From positions 29,940,034 to 30,004,033 of the forward strand of contig OY726565.1 in NCBI GenBank assembly GCA_963383645.1: a DNA stretch of 64,000 nucleotides, written 5' to 3'. How positions within the stretch are numbered: position 1 is the first letter of the stretch; the number at the start of each line of letters is the position of its first letter. The notes beneath the pieces were generated by a model, which worked only from the letters and a program-made list of their open reading frames with translations, ran no database searches and was not told the DNA's origin. This document shows, piece after piece, positions 35,425 through 47,202 of this stretch. This DNA comes from Muscardinus avellanarius (Eukaryota > Chordata > Mammalia > Rodentia > Gliridae). Both the position numbers and the translations under genes were made by a program.

Positions 35425-35690
35425 AGAATAAACTAGACTCTGAGAGCAAAGAGCCATATGTTTGTTTCTCATATGTGGAAGCTAAAGAGAGAAAATGGGG
35501 GACTATATCATGCAAATAAAAGGGAGAACAGTTGGGCTGAGAAAAAAAAGGGGAGATGAAGGAGGGAACAGAGGGGAGAGGGAGGTCCTGAGAAATTACA
35601 TTGACCAAATTATGTCACAGGCGTATAAGGGTATGTCACAGAGAATCTCACTTTATTGTTATGCATACTCACTATGCATCAAGTTTTTTT
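35425..35690 (+). mobile_element. LINE-1 3' end fragment
   Basis: TTTCTCATATGTGGAAGCTA marks the end of ORF2, followed by a long G/A-rich 3' UTR (about 35520-35590). Confidence 0.75.
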
Positions 35691-35734
35691 TTTAAGACAT
35701 AGCTATTAAGCAGAGTTCATACATTGTTCCTCAT

Positions 35735-36003
35735 GATATACTATTAAATAAACAAAAGGACAAGTCACAGAATGGAAGAAGGTACTGTATATAACCAAAG
35801 ACTTGTATCCAGGATACAAAAAAGAGCTCTTGCAAATCAATAAAACATGTTTAATGGGCAAGAAATTTGAGTTCACAAAATTAGAAAGAGGATGGTAGAA
35901 TAGAAGAAGGGAACCAGAGGTAAGCAGGAGGAGATGGTGGGGAAGGTACTGGGAGTTAAATTATGTATTTATGTATGCACAAATGTACCACCACAAAACC
36001 CAC
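35735..36003 (+). mobile_element. Old LINE-1 fragments (ORF2 piece then 3' UTR)
   Basis: AAAGGACAAGTCACAGAATG and CTTGTATCCAGGATACAAAA are an ORF2 segment. From about 35870 the sequence turns G/A-rich like an L1 3' UTR and ends near CACAAAACCCACTG. An internal deletion probably joins the two. Confidence 0.6.
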
Positions 36004-36004
36004 T

Positions 36005-36118
36005 GTTGTTTTTTTTTAATCTATTGGTGTATAGTGATCCTACATCATGATGAAGTTCAGAGTGACAGAGACGTAAGTGCACACAGCACTCAGGGAGCCT
36101 CCCCATCCTCGCTGTGCA
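36005..36118 (-). mobile_element. LINE-1 3' terminus fragment
   Basis: TTTTTTTTTAATCTATTGGT at the tail side, then ATCCTACATCATGATGAAGT and AAGTGCACACAGCACTCAG. Confidence 0.6.
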
Positions 36119-36356
36119 TGGCACTGAGATAGGTATTGATGATTTTGGATAGGCACATCATGTCCATTGAAGTGAAAAATTCATTATTCTGCATAATTAA
36201 TATGCATCAACAAAATAGATTATTACTTGATCAGAAAGCCAGGTGTTAACTGATATTGACCACCAAGGTGGCATCAGGGACATTCCACATCAAATTACTG
36301 CTATGTCCTCTTCAAAGCAGTCATTGCATTTAAAAGGATATTTGAAAGTCTTCTTT

Positions 36357-36550
36357 CAGCAGGGTGTGTTGGCACACGCATGTAATCCCAGCTCTTGGGA
36401 GGCAGAGTCAGGAGGATCCCAGGTTACAGGACAGTCTCAGTAACTTAGTGAGGCCCTATTTTAAAATAAAAAATAGACTGTGGGTATAGCTTAGAAGCAG
36501 AGTACCCCGGCCTGGTTCAATTCCCAGTCCAAAAAAATAAAATAAAATAC
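36357..36550 (+). repeat. B1-dID SINE
   Basis: GGTGTGTTGGCACACGCATG, CTCTTGGGAGGCAGAGTCAG and TTCAATTCCCAGTCC with an A-rich tail. Confidence 0.9.
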
Positions 36551-36624
36551 ATCTTCTTTCTACAGCATTCCAATCTTTATGCTATTTGAAACCAAAAACC
36601 AGACTGTGGGTGCTGGAAAGATAT

Positions 36625-36812
36625 TATAAGAACACAGACTTTGAAATATAAGGGCAGAGTCCAAATCTTGGATCAGATACTTATTAATTGTGGGACCTTG
36701 GGCAAGTTTCTTAACTTCTCTGAGCCTTTTTCATTTGCAAGACAAGAGTATCAATACTAAATTTACAGGATTGTTAGGAAGCTTAAAACAGTTTAAAATT
36801 ATCAGTGAAGAA
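36625..36812 (+). repeat. MIR SINE
   Basis: The conserved MIR core is readable as GGGACCTTGGGCAAGTTTCT followed by TAACTTCTCTGAGCC, with ACTTTGAAATATAAGGGCAG upstream and the ATACTAAATTTACAGGATTG block downstream. An ancient mammalian repeat. Confidence 0.85.
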
Positions 36813-38608
36813 AAATAGATTCATGACCGGATCACTCTTCAAAATATATGCTTTCAAGTATTGTAATTCTTTAAAGTCTATTTTTAAAAACTGTTCTGAT
36901 AGGCACACAAATTCCCTTTCAGAAACATACTATGAGACATTTTCTTTTGCTAAGTAACTGGTGTGATCCTGTGGGAGCAGTGTTGTTTAGTCAGTAAACA
37001 CAGATTAAGTGCCTGTTCCACGCTATGCTCTACTTGAAGGGAGCCAATTAAGAAGCTCTTCAATTGTAAAACTTGAAATCACCTTTAAATTCAAATGGCC
37101 CCTCAAAGGACCAGCAGTCCCAAAATGGTATCAGAGAAGATGTGACATCCTTGCACTTTTAAGAGGAGAATGGAAAGTTACTCCCTCTAAATGGAGAAGA
37201 CAACCACAGAAGTAGCTCACACAGCCCCATCTCTCCAAAAAGCTGCATGGAATTTATCGCCCAGGGCAGAGGTTTACAACCTTGGGAAGACACCAAGGAA
37301 TCTAGAGGGCCATGTGTTTCTCTCTCTCTTTTTCCCTCTCTCTAACCTAGCAGGCCATGGGCTTCTTTCTCTTTCTCACTCTCTGGAGTGGCAAATGGGA
37401 AAGGATGAGGAATCATAAAACAATACAATGTCAAGTGAGAAACAGCAGAGCGCACAAGTATCTGCTTTGGTTACAACAGTGTTTATGTATGGATAAACTA
37501 GAAAATGGAAAACTGGAAACAGCCGATGTGTCAGCATGGGAAGTCACGAGTACATTTTTCTCTTGTTTGATATCTTGTATGGCTGCTATAATGTTAATTA
37601 GGCAATAAGTACAAGTCAAGAGAAAGCAAAAACAAAGACTAAAAAGTAAAAAAATAAATACTTTAAAACTGTCATAGGCAAGTGAGAAACAACTAGTTGT
37701 AACGTTTACTTCCCTAGAGCATTATCCTTAAACGCCATCCAAACTAATCTTTTTATGAAGACTTCAGCTATCGATGTAAATGTGTTTAATTCTTCCAACA
37801 CACCTTCTTTACTGTTCACCTCGCCTTCTCCCCATGGTGGAAATTTTCACTCCATGATGAGATCCAGGATAGGCTCTCATCCCGTTTATTTTCCTCTCAC
37901 TGGGGCTCTCTGGGGCCTCTGCAGTTCTGCATAAACTCTGAAGCCCAACTCCCCAAAAGATCAGGACTTAGCAAAATCTTTGGCTCAAATGAAGTCGAGA
38001 TTTGTTAGACATCTGTGGTCTAACCTGGACAACCCATCATTTTTAACTTTATTTTATGGCAAATGGTACTTAGTGGGTAATTTTTTTTTTGTAAAATACA
38101 AACTTTAAACTTTCAAGGGAATTTTTACAGAAAAACTTGGTCTTGCCTGGGTCCTATTTATACTACATCATAATTGTATTCAGGCATTTTATTCAAATGT
38201 CATGTATCTGTAATCAATAAGAAGTAAAATAGCCTCAGTAGTCATAAAATCCTACAGTACTATAGGATTAATACTTCTAAATTTAGTTTTTTCTTTATAA
38301 TCCTAAATGATGGTTCTCATGAACGGGCATCATACAGAGGATAACACCTGTGTATCTGAAAGATGTGGTAAACAATGTGGTGTGTGTTTCCACTAGAACA
38401 CTGACTTCCTGTGGGGGGTGGGTACTATAACTCTAGAACTATAAACCTGTCTTTCAAACACAGGAACAACACCTAGGTTTTATATCTTTCTCATGATAGG
38501 TATAGTAATAACTACATGGAAAAATTACTTAATTCAGATTGTAGCCATAATCTTAGCATTATGACATCTTTTATGCAGATTTACTGGGGTAAACAATTGT
38601 GACAACTA
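36813..38608. other. Single-copy sequence
   Basis: GC content is moderately raised at about 37180-37420 and 37820-37960. Short overlapping frames at 37009-37608 have no family resemblance or paired splice sites that I can defend. Confidence 0.4.
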
Positions 38609-38609
38609 A

Positions 38610-38813
38610 ATTTTTTTTTTTTTTTTTTGGTGGTACTGGGGGTGGAACCCAGAGGCTTTCTACCTCTGGGCTATACTCCCAGACCTTTTTTTATATTTTA
38701 TTTGGAAACAGGGTCTCACTAAGTAGCTGAGGCTGGCTTAGAACCCGTGCGATTCTCCTGTCTCAGCCTCCCAAGCGCAGGGATTACAAGCGTGTGCCAC
38801 CACTCCCGGCATG
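38610..38813 (-). repeat. B1-dID SINE
   Basis: T20 tail, GGTGGTACTGGGGGTGGAAC, GGCTGAGGCTGGC-like joint, CGCAGGGATTACAAGCGTGT head. AACTAAA occurs on both sides, a short plausible duplication. Confidence 0.92.
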
Positions 38814-39095
38814 AAAACTAAAATTTATGTCTGTCCTATTTTTTGTTGTGTGACTTTCCACAACCTAGGTACTTATAAAAAGAAATAAGAATATAGTGAG
38901 ACATTAACTACCATTAATTTTCTAAAAACAGAACCTGTGGAGAAATATAAGATTAAAACTTCTCTTTATACTTTTTTTTTAATGTTTCTTCATCAATGCA
39001 GACACCAATTCACTCTGGCAGCTTCCACAATCTAAATTTGTTGGTATATTATTATGCTCTTCCTTGTGTACAGTAAGGTAATTCTTCCCTAAGTG

Positions 39096-39168
39096 TCTAT
39101 CTACCTATTATATATCTATCTAGCATCTATCTATCTATCTATCTATCTATCTATATCTAATCTATATA
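39096..39168. repeat. (ATCT)n tetranucleotide repeat
   Basis: About eight near-perfect CTAT units with diverged flanking units. It sits at the tail side of the next SINE. Confidence 0.93.
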
Positions 39169-39171
39169 ATC

Positions 39172-39360
39172 ATTATTGTTTTTGTTCCTGGGTATTGAAG
39201 CCAAGAGCATTCTACTTCCAAGATATACCTTTATCCCTTTTTATTTTTTTTATTTTGAGACAGGATCTCCCCAAGTTGCTGAGGGTTTTGCTAAGTTGCT
39301 GAATATGACCTTAAGCCTATGAGCCTTCTGTCTCAGCCTCCCAAGTACTGAGATTACACC
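39172..39360 (-). repeat. B1-dID SINE, 5' end decayed
   Basis: GGTATTGAAGCCAAGAGCAT, TTTTGAGACAGGATCTCCCC and CTCCCAAGTACTGAGATTAC. The head beyond ATTACACCA is lost. Confidence 0.82.
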
Positions 39361-39583
39361 ATATGTAGATACATACACCTGTGTGTATCTACATATTTAA
39401 TTTCTTAAGTTCTATTGTTTGCCTCCAGGGAGTAAGCACTGCTCTTCTTACGTTTGAACATAACCTTATTGCCCAAATGCTCCCCATAGTCCTCATGAAA
39501 TCATTCTCATTTAGATATATGACTGGCATAGCTGTTAAAAATTAGGAAAAACTCTTCAATGAGTTTATAGAAATGAATACTGA

Positions 39584-39704
39584 TTTTATATATATAATCA
39601 GTAAGTTATATATATACTGATTATATATAATATATAATTATATATAATATATATTATATATAATATGCAATATTATATATATTGAATATATATATACATA
39701 TATA

Positions 39705-39753
<49 letters not shown>
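39584..39753. repeat. AT-rich low-complexity tract with (TG)n and (TA)n
   Basis: Irregular TATATA/ATATTA runs, (TG)n at 39703-39721, then a clean TA run to 39753. Confidence 0.93.
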
Positions 39754-39757
<4 letters not shown>

Positions 39758-40004
39758 GGAAAACAAATTTCCTTAGTCTGGATAGTTGTCTTTCCTAAGC
39801 TGAATGGTGGATTAATTATTAATAGCAGTCATAGACGTCAAACCTGTCATGAAGTCAGCACTGAGCTGCCTTGGAGATGTTGTGTACATAAGCTGGGGGC
39901 TGTGGTGGGCCACCCACACTGCTGCTCCGGCTGGACTGAGGGGCTCACATGCTCAGATGCTGTGGTGTTGTCTGCTTATGATCCAGATAGTCAAAGTAGT
40001 TTTC
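39754..40004. other. Single-copy sequence
   Basis: Short GC-richer segment (39840-39970) before the L1. The plus-strand frames here mix a TA run, single-copy DNA and L1, and are not genes. Confidence 0.4.
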
Positions 40005-40424
40005 AGCAACAAAAATCATTCAGGAGGCATCATAATACCTGACTTCAAACTCTACTACAAAGCCATAGTAATAAAAACAGCATAGTTTTGGCTAAAACAG
40101 ACACATAGACAAATATAGCAGAAGACCCAGAAAAAATCCACACACTTATAGCCAATTGATTGTTGACAAAGGGGCCAAAAACATACACTGAAAAAACAAC
40201 AATAGCCTCTTCAACAAATGGTGTTGGCAAAACAGGTTAACCATGCGCAAAAAAATGGAAATAAACTCCACTTTCTCACCCTGCACAAGAGTCAATTCAA
40301 GATGGATCAAAGACTTATAAATCAGACCAGAAACCTTGTAGTTCCTTGAAGAAGCCATAGGCCCAACACTGCAACACATTGGCACAAGTAAAAACTTTCT
40401 CAACAAGGCCCCAAAGGCAAAAGA

Positions 40425-40498
40425 AATTAAAAGGAGAATCAATACATGGGATTGCATTAAGAATTAAAAGGAGAATCAATATATAGGATTGCATTAAG
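40425..40498. repeat. 37-bp tandem duplication inside L1
   Basis: 40425-40461 and 40462-40498 match in 35 of 37 positions (CATGGG versus TATAGG), both running from AATTAAAAGGAGAATCAATA to ATTGCATTAAG. Confidence 0.95.
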
Positions 40499-40599
40499 CA
40501 AAGAGCTTCTGTATGGCATAGGAAACTCACCTCAACAGAGAGCTCACAGAATGGGAGAACATTTTACCAACTACTCCTTCAATAGAGGACTAATATACA

Positions 40600-40690
40600 G
40601 AATATACAGAGAACTCAAGAAACTCTTGAGTTCTCTGTATATTCTTGCTAAGTTCTCTGTATATTGTTGAGTTCTCTGTATATTGTTGCT
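40600..40690. repeat. Perfect 20-bp palindrome followed by direct repeats, inside L1
   Basis: GAATATACAGAGAACTCAAG (40600-40619) pairs exactly with 40625-40644 across a 5-nt loop. The right arm's GTTCTCTGTATATT then recurs twice more up to about 40684. Confidence 0.95.
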
Positions 40691-40999
40691 AAGAAAACAA
40701 GTAACCCAGTCAAGAAATGGGCAATTAAGTAAGACACTTCACCAAAGAAGAAATTCAAATGGCCAATAAATGTATAAAAATTGTTCAATATCATTAACAA
40801 TCACAGAGATGCAAATCAAAACTACCCTGAGATATCACCTAACTCCAACCAGAATGGCAATCCTTCAAAACATAAGCAATGATAAATGCTGACAGTGAAA
40901 GTGTGGAGAAGTGGGAGCTCTAATACATTGTTGGTGGGATTAAAAATTAGTGAACCCATTTTGGAAAATGGTATGAAGGATCCTCAGAATAATGGGAAT

Positions 41000-41194
41000 T
41001 AGCTGGGCATGGTGGCACACGCTTGTAATTCCCGCCCTTGGGAGGTGGAGACAGGCGGATCGCGCAGGTTCGAAGCCAGCTTTGCTGGCTTAAGAGACCC
41101 TGTTTCCAAATAAAAATATAAAAAATAGGTGTCTGGGAGTATAACCCGGAGGAAGAAGGGTTTCCAGGAACCCCAGTACCACACACACAATCAA
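41000..41194 (+). repeat. Young-type B1-dID SINE nested in L1
   Basis: GCTGGGCATGGTGGCACACG, GGATCGCGCAGGTTCGAAGC and GGTTTCCAGGAACCCCAGTA. AGAATAATGGG at 40986-40996 and 41195-41205 is the target-site duplication within L1. The tail is (CA)-rich instead of pure A. Confidence 0.94.
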
Positions 41195-41825
41195 AGAATA
41201 ATGGGGACGAATCTATCATATGATCCAGAATATCACTTTTGAAAATCTACCCAAAAGAATGAAAACCAAGCCACCAAACTAATGTAGGATTATCTATGTT
41301 GATAGCAGCACAATTTACAATTGCAAACTATGGAACAAGCCCAGATATCCATCAACAGATGAACGGATTACAAAGCTATGCGATATGTACAAAATGGAAT
41401 TCTAGTTAGCCATAAAGAAGAACAAAATTACATCATTTACGGAGAAATGGATGAACTGGAGAACGTTATGCTAAGTGAGAAAAGTCGGTCACAAAATGTA
41501 AAAATTCAGATGCTCTCTGAAGCTAGGGAGAAAAGGAGTCATAGGAAGAACTCTAGACAAAGAAGGAGAAACCTTATAGGAACAAATAAGATTACCTAAC
41601 TGATGGGGGCTAGAAGGGGAGAAGAAGGAAATTCTCTAATATACATGACATACATTCACAAACATATCAAAGTTAATCACTAAGTCAAACATGAGGAGGG
41701 AGCGAGGAGGGAACTGGTGGGGGGGGATTGAGGAAGGGCTAAAGAGTACGTGTGCCTCTACCATTTTGTATTCCATTAATATGTATGACTACAATGCAAC
41801 AACAACAACAACAACAAAAACCCCA

Positions 41826-43384
41826 CAAAAAACATTGCCCTAAACCACAAGGAACGCCCTAGCTAAAGGTTGTCACCCTGGCCTCACAAGAAGCCCTGTT
41901 GACTACTACCTCAAGTGTGGACACATGGGAAGGGCCATGCCTCCTCTCCCGAGTCTCTGTCCTATTTGCAGGACAGTTCAGTGTCTCATGCAGCCGTGCC
42001 TGCCTCCCTCATGCCTTTCTGAGATGTTCTGAAGGCCTGATGTGATAAGCCCCTTGCACAGAGTGGCTGTCTGCTTCCTGGGAAACCAACCTGTAACAAT
42101 CCTAGCTAATAATCCAAGAGAAAATACAACATGGGAAAGAAAAATCTTTTGTCCAGAGGCAAACTTTGTTTCCAAAATATCTACATCTGGCATTCTGTAT
42201 TTCCTAAGTGGAAAAGAACAGCAGCAGCTCAGATGTTTTAATCCTCTTATTTTTCTTGTGGCTTCTCAGTCTGGGCGCTCCCTTGTCAGGTATTAAAACT
42301 ATGTAAATCAATTAAACATGACTTGAGAAACTCCTTACCCATAACGCCAGTGCCAAGGTAAATACATGGCTGTTCATCAGGCAGAGCTAATGAATATCTA
42401 ATAAGACATTTAAAGCACTTTACATGATGAAAAAAAACACAAATCGACATACAGTCAACAAAGCTGGTGATATATCTCTCCACCCCATGTGCAGCATAAC
42501 CCAGGACTTGGGATGGAGGCACAGCCATATCAATTCATTTTTTCCAGTTAATTTCTCAAACTCCAAATTGTCCTTATTAAGAGTAAACCCGCTCTCTCAA
42601 TTTTGAGGCTTGGAAGAAATTCCAAGGGCCATTAAACCGCATCTGTAACAGGCCTTTAAAACTTTTGAAGCAAACAGGATAGAATGCAAATTCCTATTAA
42701 TTCTGAGGGGCTTACATGTGTCGTTTCAGTACTTTTTATGTTTATGAGATTTTTTTTTTCATTGAAAATGGATGAACAAGCCCACAGTCTGTACAATAAG
42801 TAAAACCCGGATTCATTGGGCACCCACTGACATGTGGAAAAGGCAGGGTTTCGTTGTTGGCGGTGGTCATAATTTGATTTACTTGAGAACTGATTCAATC
42901 TAACTTCCTTTTGAAAGATTGCTGCGCCATGGTGGCTCAGCTCAGCAGTGTGGCATAGTGCCACAGGAGAGTGACCGTGTCCCCTGTCAGCCCATCAGTA
43001 CAGGTAGCTCGCCCCATGCCTCTGAACTGTGGCTACCTGCAGGCTCATTTCATCAGGAGGGCTCCTGCTCAGGATGAAGTTCTATGCTGTGTGTGCATTT
43101 ACCCTTGGGGCCTTTTCTTCCCTTTCTCTTTGTTCCATCTCGCTCTCCTGGAGCCCTTCATTTTCTTATCAGGGTTAAGGGTTTCTCTATTTGCATCTGT
43201 TCAAATCCCTCTAGATTTCCATGCAAATATCCCAATAGATGAAAAGAAATGTTAACATGTCTTTTACAATGAACAACTGTCAAAATGTGAAGTGTAGTTC
43301 AAAGAGTCCTGCTTCCTGCACTCAGGGCTCTAGGACTCAAATTTATCTGGAACAGACTTATCTGGACACTTACAAACTGAGCAA
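41826..43384. other. Single-copy sequence, higher GC than surroundings
   Basis: No repeat recognised. Plus-strand frames at 42042-42296 and 42971-43255 and minus-strand frames at 42286-42528 and 42656-42964 have no domain I recognise. Confidence 0.4.
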
Positions 43385-43566
43385 AAGTCAGATGCTGTGG
43401 CACAGGTCTGGATTCCCAGTACTTGGGATGCTGAGACAGGAGAATAGGGTGGAGGTCTGAGTCAAGGGAGTCTCGCTAGGTTGCTGAGACTGTCCTCAAA
43501 CCTGTGATCCTCAATCATGGCCTCCCAAGTACAAGGATTATAGAAGTGCACCACTGCGCCCCACTT
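43385..43566. repeat. Inverted pair of partial B1-like SINEs
   Basis: 43385-43445 is a B1-like left part on the plus strand (CAGTACTTGGGATGCTGAGA), and 43463-43566 is a B1-like part on the minus strand (CTAGGTTGCTGAGACTGTCC, CTCCCAAGTACAAGGATTAT). Together they could fold as a hairpin. Confidence 0.7.
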
Positions 43567-44317
43567 AGCATTTTAAATATATACTTAAAGCTGTCTCAGA
43601 AACTTGGCTATAAAGCAGTTCTTCCAGTTGTGTCTAAACATGTCACTTCTTTACATAATGTTTCTCATTTCCAATTTTTGTAACACTTGGAAAGTGGAGT
43701 GCATGCACTTCAGAGGGGGAGACAAACCTTACAATATAAAAGAAAAATATTGAAATATTTACAGCACTGTATTTCTCTGCTTTATACCAGTTTTTTTCTG
43801 TTACATGTCAAGGTAAAAGATAAGCTATTGATATACGAAAAGATGCATGAAAAGTTTCAAATTATAAGGCAATCTATTGGAAATAGTAGTTTATACCTGA
43901 TTCTATGATAGATGAGACTAGAAGTGTATATTGTACTTTATATGAGCTAATCACATGTAAAAATTATTTTCTGAAATCATCATCTTTTTAAAATTATGGT
44001 TCATTCACAACTATTTTTTGAGAGTCCTAGGAACTGCTAAGATGATTAAAAGGGATTGATAAATGAAAGACTTTTTTAAACTGCCCTAAAAGAAAACTGC
44101 CCTCATAGAGTTTACCTATAGCCATATAAATAAGTAAACACACATACATTTAATAGTACTTTTATTTATTTGCTTTATTTTTATTATGTATTTATTTATA
44201 TTAAATTATGACTGTACTCTAAAAAACAAGAACCCCACTGATGCATGCATAAAAGTCCAGTGTTCTTACATGCCACATAAGTCATTAAGTCATTTTTTTC
44301 TACCTGTGGGGTATGTG
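43567..44317. other. Single-copy AT-rich sequence
   Basis: T/A-rich tract with TTTATTTA-like units at about 44160-44205. The frame at 43687-43908 is unrecognised. Confidence 0.4.
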
Positions 44318-44512
44318 TATGTTTTTCTTGAGATTGAACCCAGGAGCATTCTACCTTCAAACTGCATCCCGGATCTATTTTATTTTTTATTTTGAAACCG
44401 AATCTCACTGAGAGTCTCACTGCATTGCTGAGTCTGTCTTGGAACCTGCAATTTTCCTGTCTCTGCCTCCTAAGTTCTGAGTTTACAAGCATGCACCACC
44501 AAGTACAGCGTA
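44318..44512 (-). repeat. B1-dID SINE
   Basis: GAGATTGAACCCAGGAGCAT, TTTTGAAACCGAATCTCACT and TTTACAAGCATGCACCACC. Confidence 0.88.
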
Positions 44513-44849
44513 CCCGTGTGACTCTAATTCTTGCCCTTTGAAGTTTATAACTTCACTCCCCTAAAACTGTGACATATTTTCATTTCTTGGAACACTTCAT
44601 CATGATAGTGCTGCTTTTCTCAATGTTTTACGAGCCTTTCTTCCCTCTGACTGGAGAGTTTCTTCTTTTTATTTTGCCCTGACCTTCTTGCTTCTCCTCT
44701 CACCATTTTCATCCTTAAGCAGCCAGCCTGGTCCTCCTCTGCGGTGTAATCTCATGCAGTTGTTCTTTGGAATGAATGGGATCTTTCTCTGTGTCTTCCA
44801 TTACTGGTGCCTGTCTGTATCCAACTTACCAGTTTTCTGATGTAATTTT

Positions 44850-44960
44850 TTCACATAATCTTGACCTCCTTAAGGCAGAGTCCCAAGTCTCATCTTTTAT
44901 TTATCTCTAGGCTTAGCACCTTGTCTTAGTAAGCCCTACAGACATTTTAAGGGAATTGTA
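44850..44960 (+). repeat. L2-type 3' end
   Basis: The order TGACCTCCTTAAGGCAGAGT, CATCTTTTATTTATCTCTAG and CTTAGCACCTTGTCTTAGTA resembles the conserved L2 3' terminus (CTCCTTGAGGGCAG... CTAGCAC... TAGTA). An ancient repeat. Confidence 0.65.
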
Positions 44961-46935
44961 TTAAACTAACTTCCAAATGGTTTTCAGATAGTTGAAGTTT
45001 ATTTTTTTTCTTTTTTTAAATGATAGTTTCATCAAAGATATTTAATTAAGGGACTAGCCTTGCTAGTTTTCTAGAAAATGTGTATCTGATTAACTTGAAA
45101 TTAAAGAATGTATTTGTATCACATCATATCTTGATTTTTAAATGTCCAAAACCATTAACCTGGTTCTTGTTCAAAAATGTTTCTCTTCAAACAATATGAT
45201 TATAATTTTGTGAAGGAGATGAATATGCTAACATTGTGTGGAACAAGATTGCCAGAAGTTGTGTACAACCTTTTGGCTCCCAGAAAGCAAGTGAAAAAAC
45301 TAGAGCTATTCCCAGTGGCATGACACTTTCTTCTTATTAATTTTATTGAAAATTTACTTTGAAAGAGATGATTGAAGAATGCATGCTCAAAAGCTATGAA
45401 TACTGATGATGCATGTAGAATTGCAGGGGTCTAAGTTGTGCCATCCACAAAACACCAAATAAATTTCAACTACCAAGGCTTTCATTTGGCATTTTGATGA
45501 GCTGTTTCTTGCCTCTGCCTAAATTGTTCATTTTATGGACTTTTGTTGTTACAGAACATCTTCAGCTGTATGCCAAAATGGGTTTCAAAAGGCCTCAATG
45601 ATTGATCCACCAAGGAAGAAAATACGGTGTGTGAGCCATTAAGAATTTAGAGATGAACTTTACCTGATAATTTTAGTCATTTAATGCCATATCTATAAGG
45701 AAGAGGAGGGAGAGTAAGAGAGAGATTATATTAATGAAGTTCAGCTGCTACCATTATTGCAATAAAAACGATGTGGAACAGCAATAGGAAATCTCCAACA
45801 CAACATATGCCAGGGCATGACTTCTTTTGTTCTCATGACTTGATGATAAATCTTAATATTTTTCAGAAATTTGAATGGATATGATAAGCAACTATGTTTA
45901 AAGTAATTTGATTATATTTGTTAAATTAAAACCAGCAAGAAGATCATGTATTCTTTGTTATTTGGGGAACAATGGGCAACTAAAGACACTGGCATCTATA
46001 GAAACTCCAGACTACTGTGGTTCCTATTTAGTTCTTATTAGAGTTGAAATGAAGGAATGATGACATGTTCTATGAGGTCATCTTATATGAACTGTCTTAT
46101 TCAATTATTCTCTCCACAGTGTCTTATTAGTCCCACTGCCCCTTTAAAACTCAAGACAATGCTGCATTTGTTACTTACATTCTCCATGTCTAAGAAAATG
46201 AATCCTCTACACTTCAGTGTTTGGCACTGTGGTTTCATTAAAGAAGTGTAATTTTAATAATTTATCATCTGTTTTATTTACCATACCGTAAGTCTCACTT
46301 TTATTTCCTGATATTGGCCTTTTGTTGTTGTCCAAGTTTAGAATATGAAACTATTTTTAATAGTAAAAGCAATTTTAAAACTAACACAAGAAAATCATGA
46401 GCTTTTGTAGTGAATTATGTGCATGTTAAAGGAAAAACACAAATCATAGCCATCATAGTGCCTTAAATCAGTGGCTTTTAGTAATTATTTTTAGAGAGTG
46501 AGTTCTTTCATTATGTGAAAGCTCATGGCAGATTTCACTAATAAAGCAGATAAAAGCAGAGTTCCCCTGGCGGAACCCAACTCTATGGGGCTGGAATTCT
46601 TTCTCCTGACGTCTCCTACTTAACCCACCCATGTCCCTGGAAACCTGCTACTAAGCTTTCTGTGTTCCTAGAAATTCAATGTGGAAACTAGTGTTTTTAG
46701 AAAATGAAACTAAGATTTAGCATGTGTCGAATATTTACATGTATATTCTTATTTAATTTTCAGATAAACTCTGCAGATAAGAAATTTATCATATTACATC
46801 TAAAAAGCTTATATTCAACACGATGAACCTCACATGTGGACATGCTACACATGGCCAGTATAGTTTTTTTCCATCCACATCAGTCCATGCCAAAGGTTCA
46901 CTTTCTTTTTGTTTATCACTTGCATTTCCAAACAA

Positions 46936-46966
<31 letters not shown>

Positions 46967-47202
46967 AGGAGCAGTGGAGTAGCCGCAGTGCTATCATAAG
47001 AATCAGATGAATTTATCCTCTTTTACTGTAAAAACTTATTGTTTTTTAAGTTAAAAAGAGTAAGTAGATAATTGGGAGTTGAGGTTCTACATAAAAGTTA
47101 CAATGGTTTGTTTATAAGAAAAAACATGTGTGCCTGAAACAGGGATGGGGTGCCTGGAAACAATTTTTTTTTTTTTTAATTGGTAAACTGTGAGGGAACT
47201 GT
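44961..47202. other. Single-copy AT-rich sequence
   Basis: No gene or recognised repeat apart from the (AATA)n listed next. A possible gene-regulatory role cannot be read from sequence alone. Confidence 0.45.
46933..46967. repeat. (AATA)n short tandem repeat
   Basis: About eight perfect AATA units. Confidence 0.95.

Larger units (their letters stand above)
40005..41825 (+). mobile_element. 5'-truncated LINE-1, interrupted by a SINE
   Basis: Starts inside ORF2 (GGAGGCATCATAATACCTGA encodes the [15 protein letters not shown] segment), passes the C-terminal region and 3' UTR, and ends at TATGACTACAATGCAAC with a (CAA)n tail. A young-type SINE sits at 41000-41194. Two local rearrangements are present: a 37-bp tandem duplication at 40425-40498 and a palindrome with repeated units at 40600-40690. 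Many stops. Its nearest relative here is 10408-11219. Confidence 0.93.

Noticed and set aside
37009..37608. Cluster of overlapping short plus-strand frames suggesting an exon
   Set aside because: Three different frames, no shared splice signals and no protein resemblance. Slightly raised GC is enough to explain them.
39093..39302. Direct repeats suggesting an array
   Set aside because: Plain (ATCT)n microsatellite joined to a SINE. There is no spacer structure, and CRISPR arrays do not occur in such genomes.
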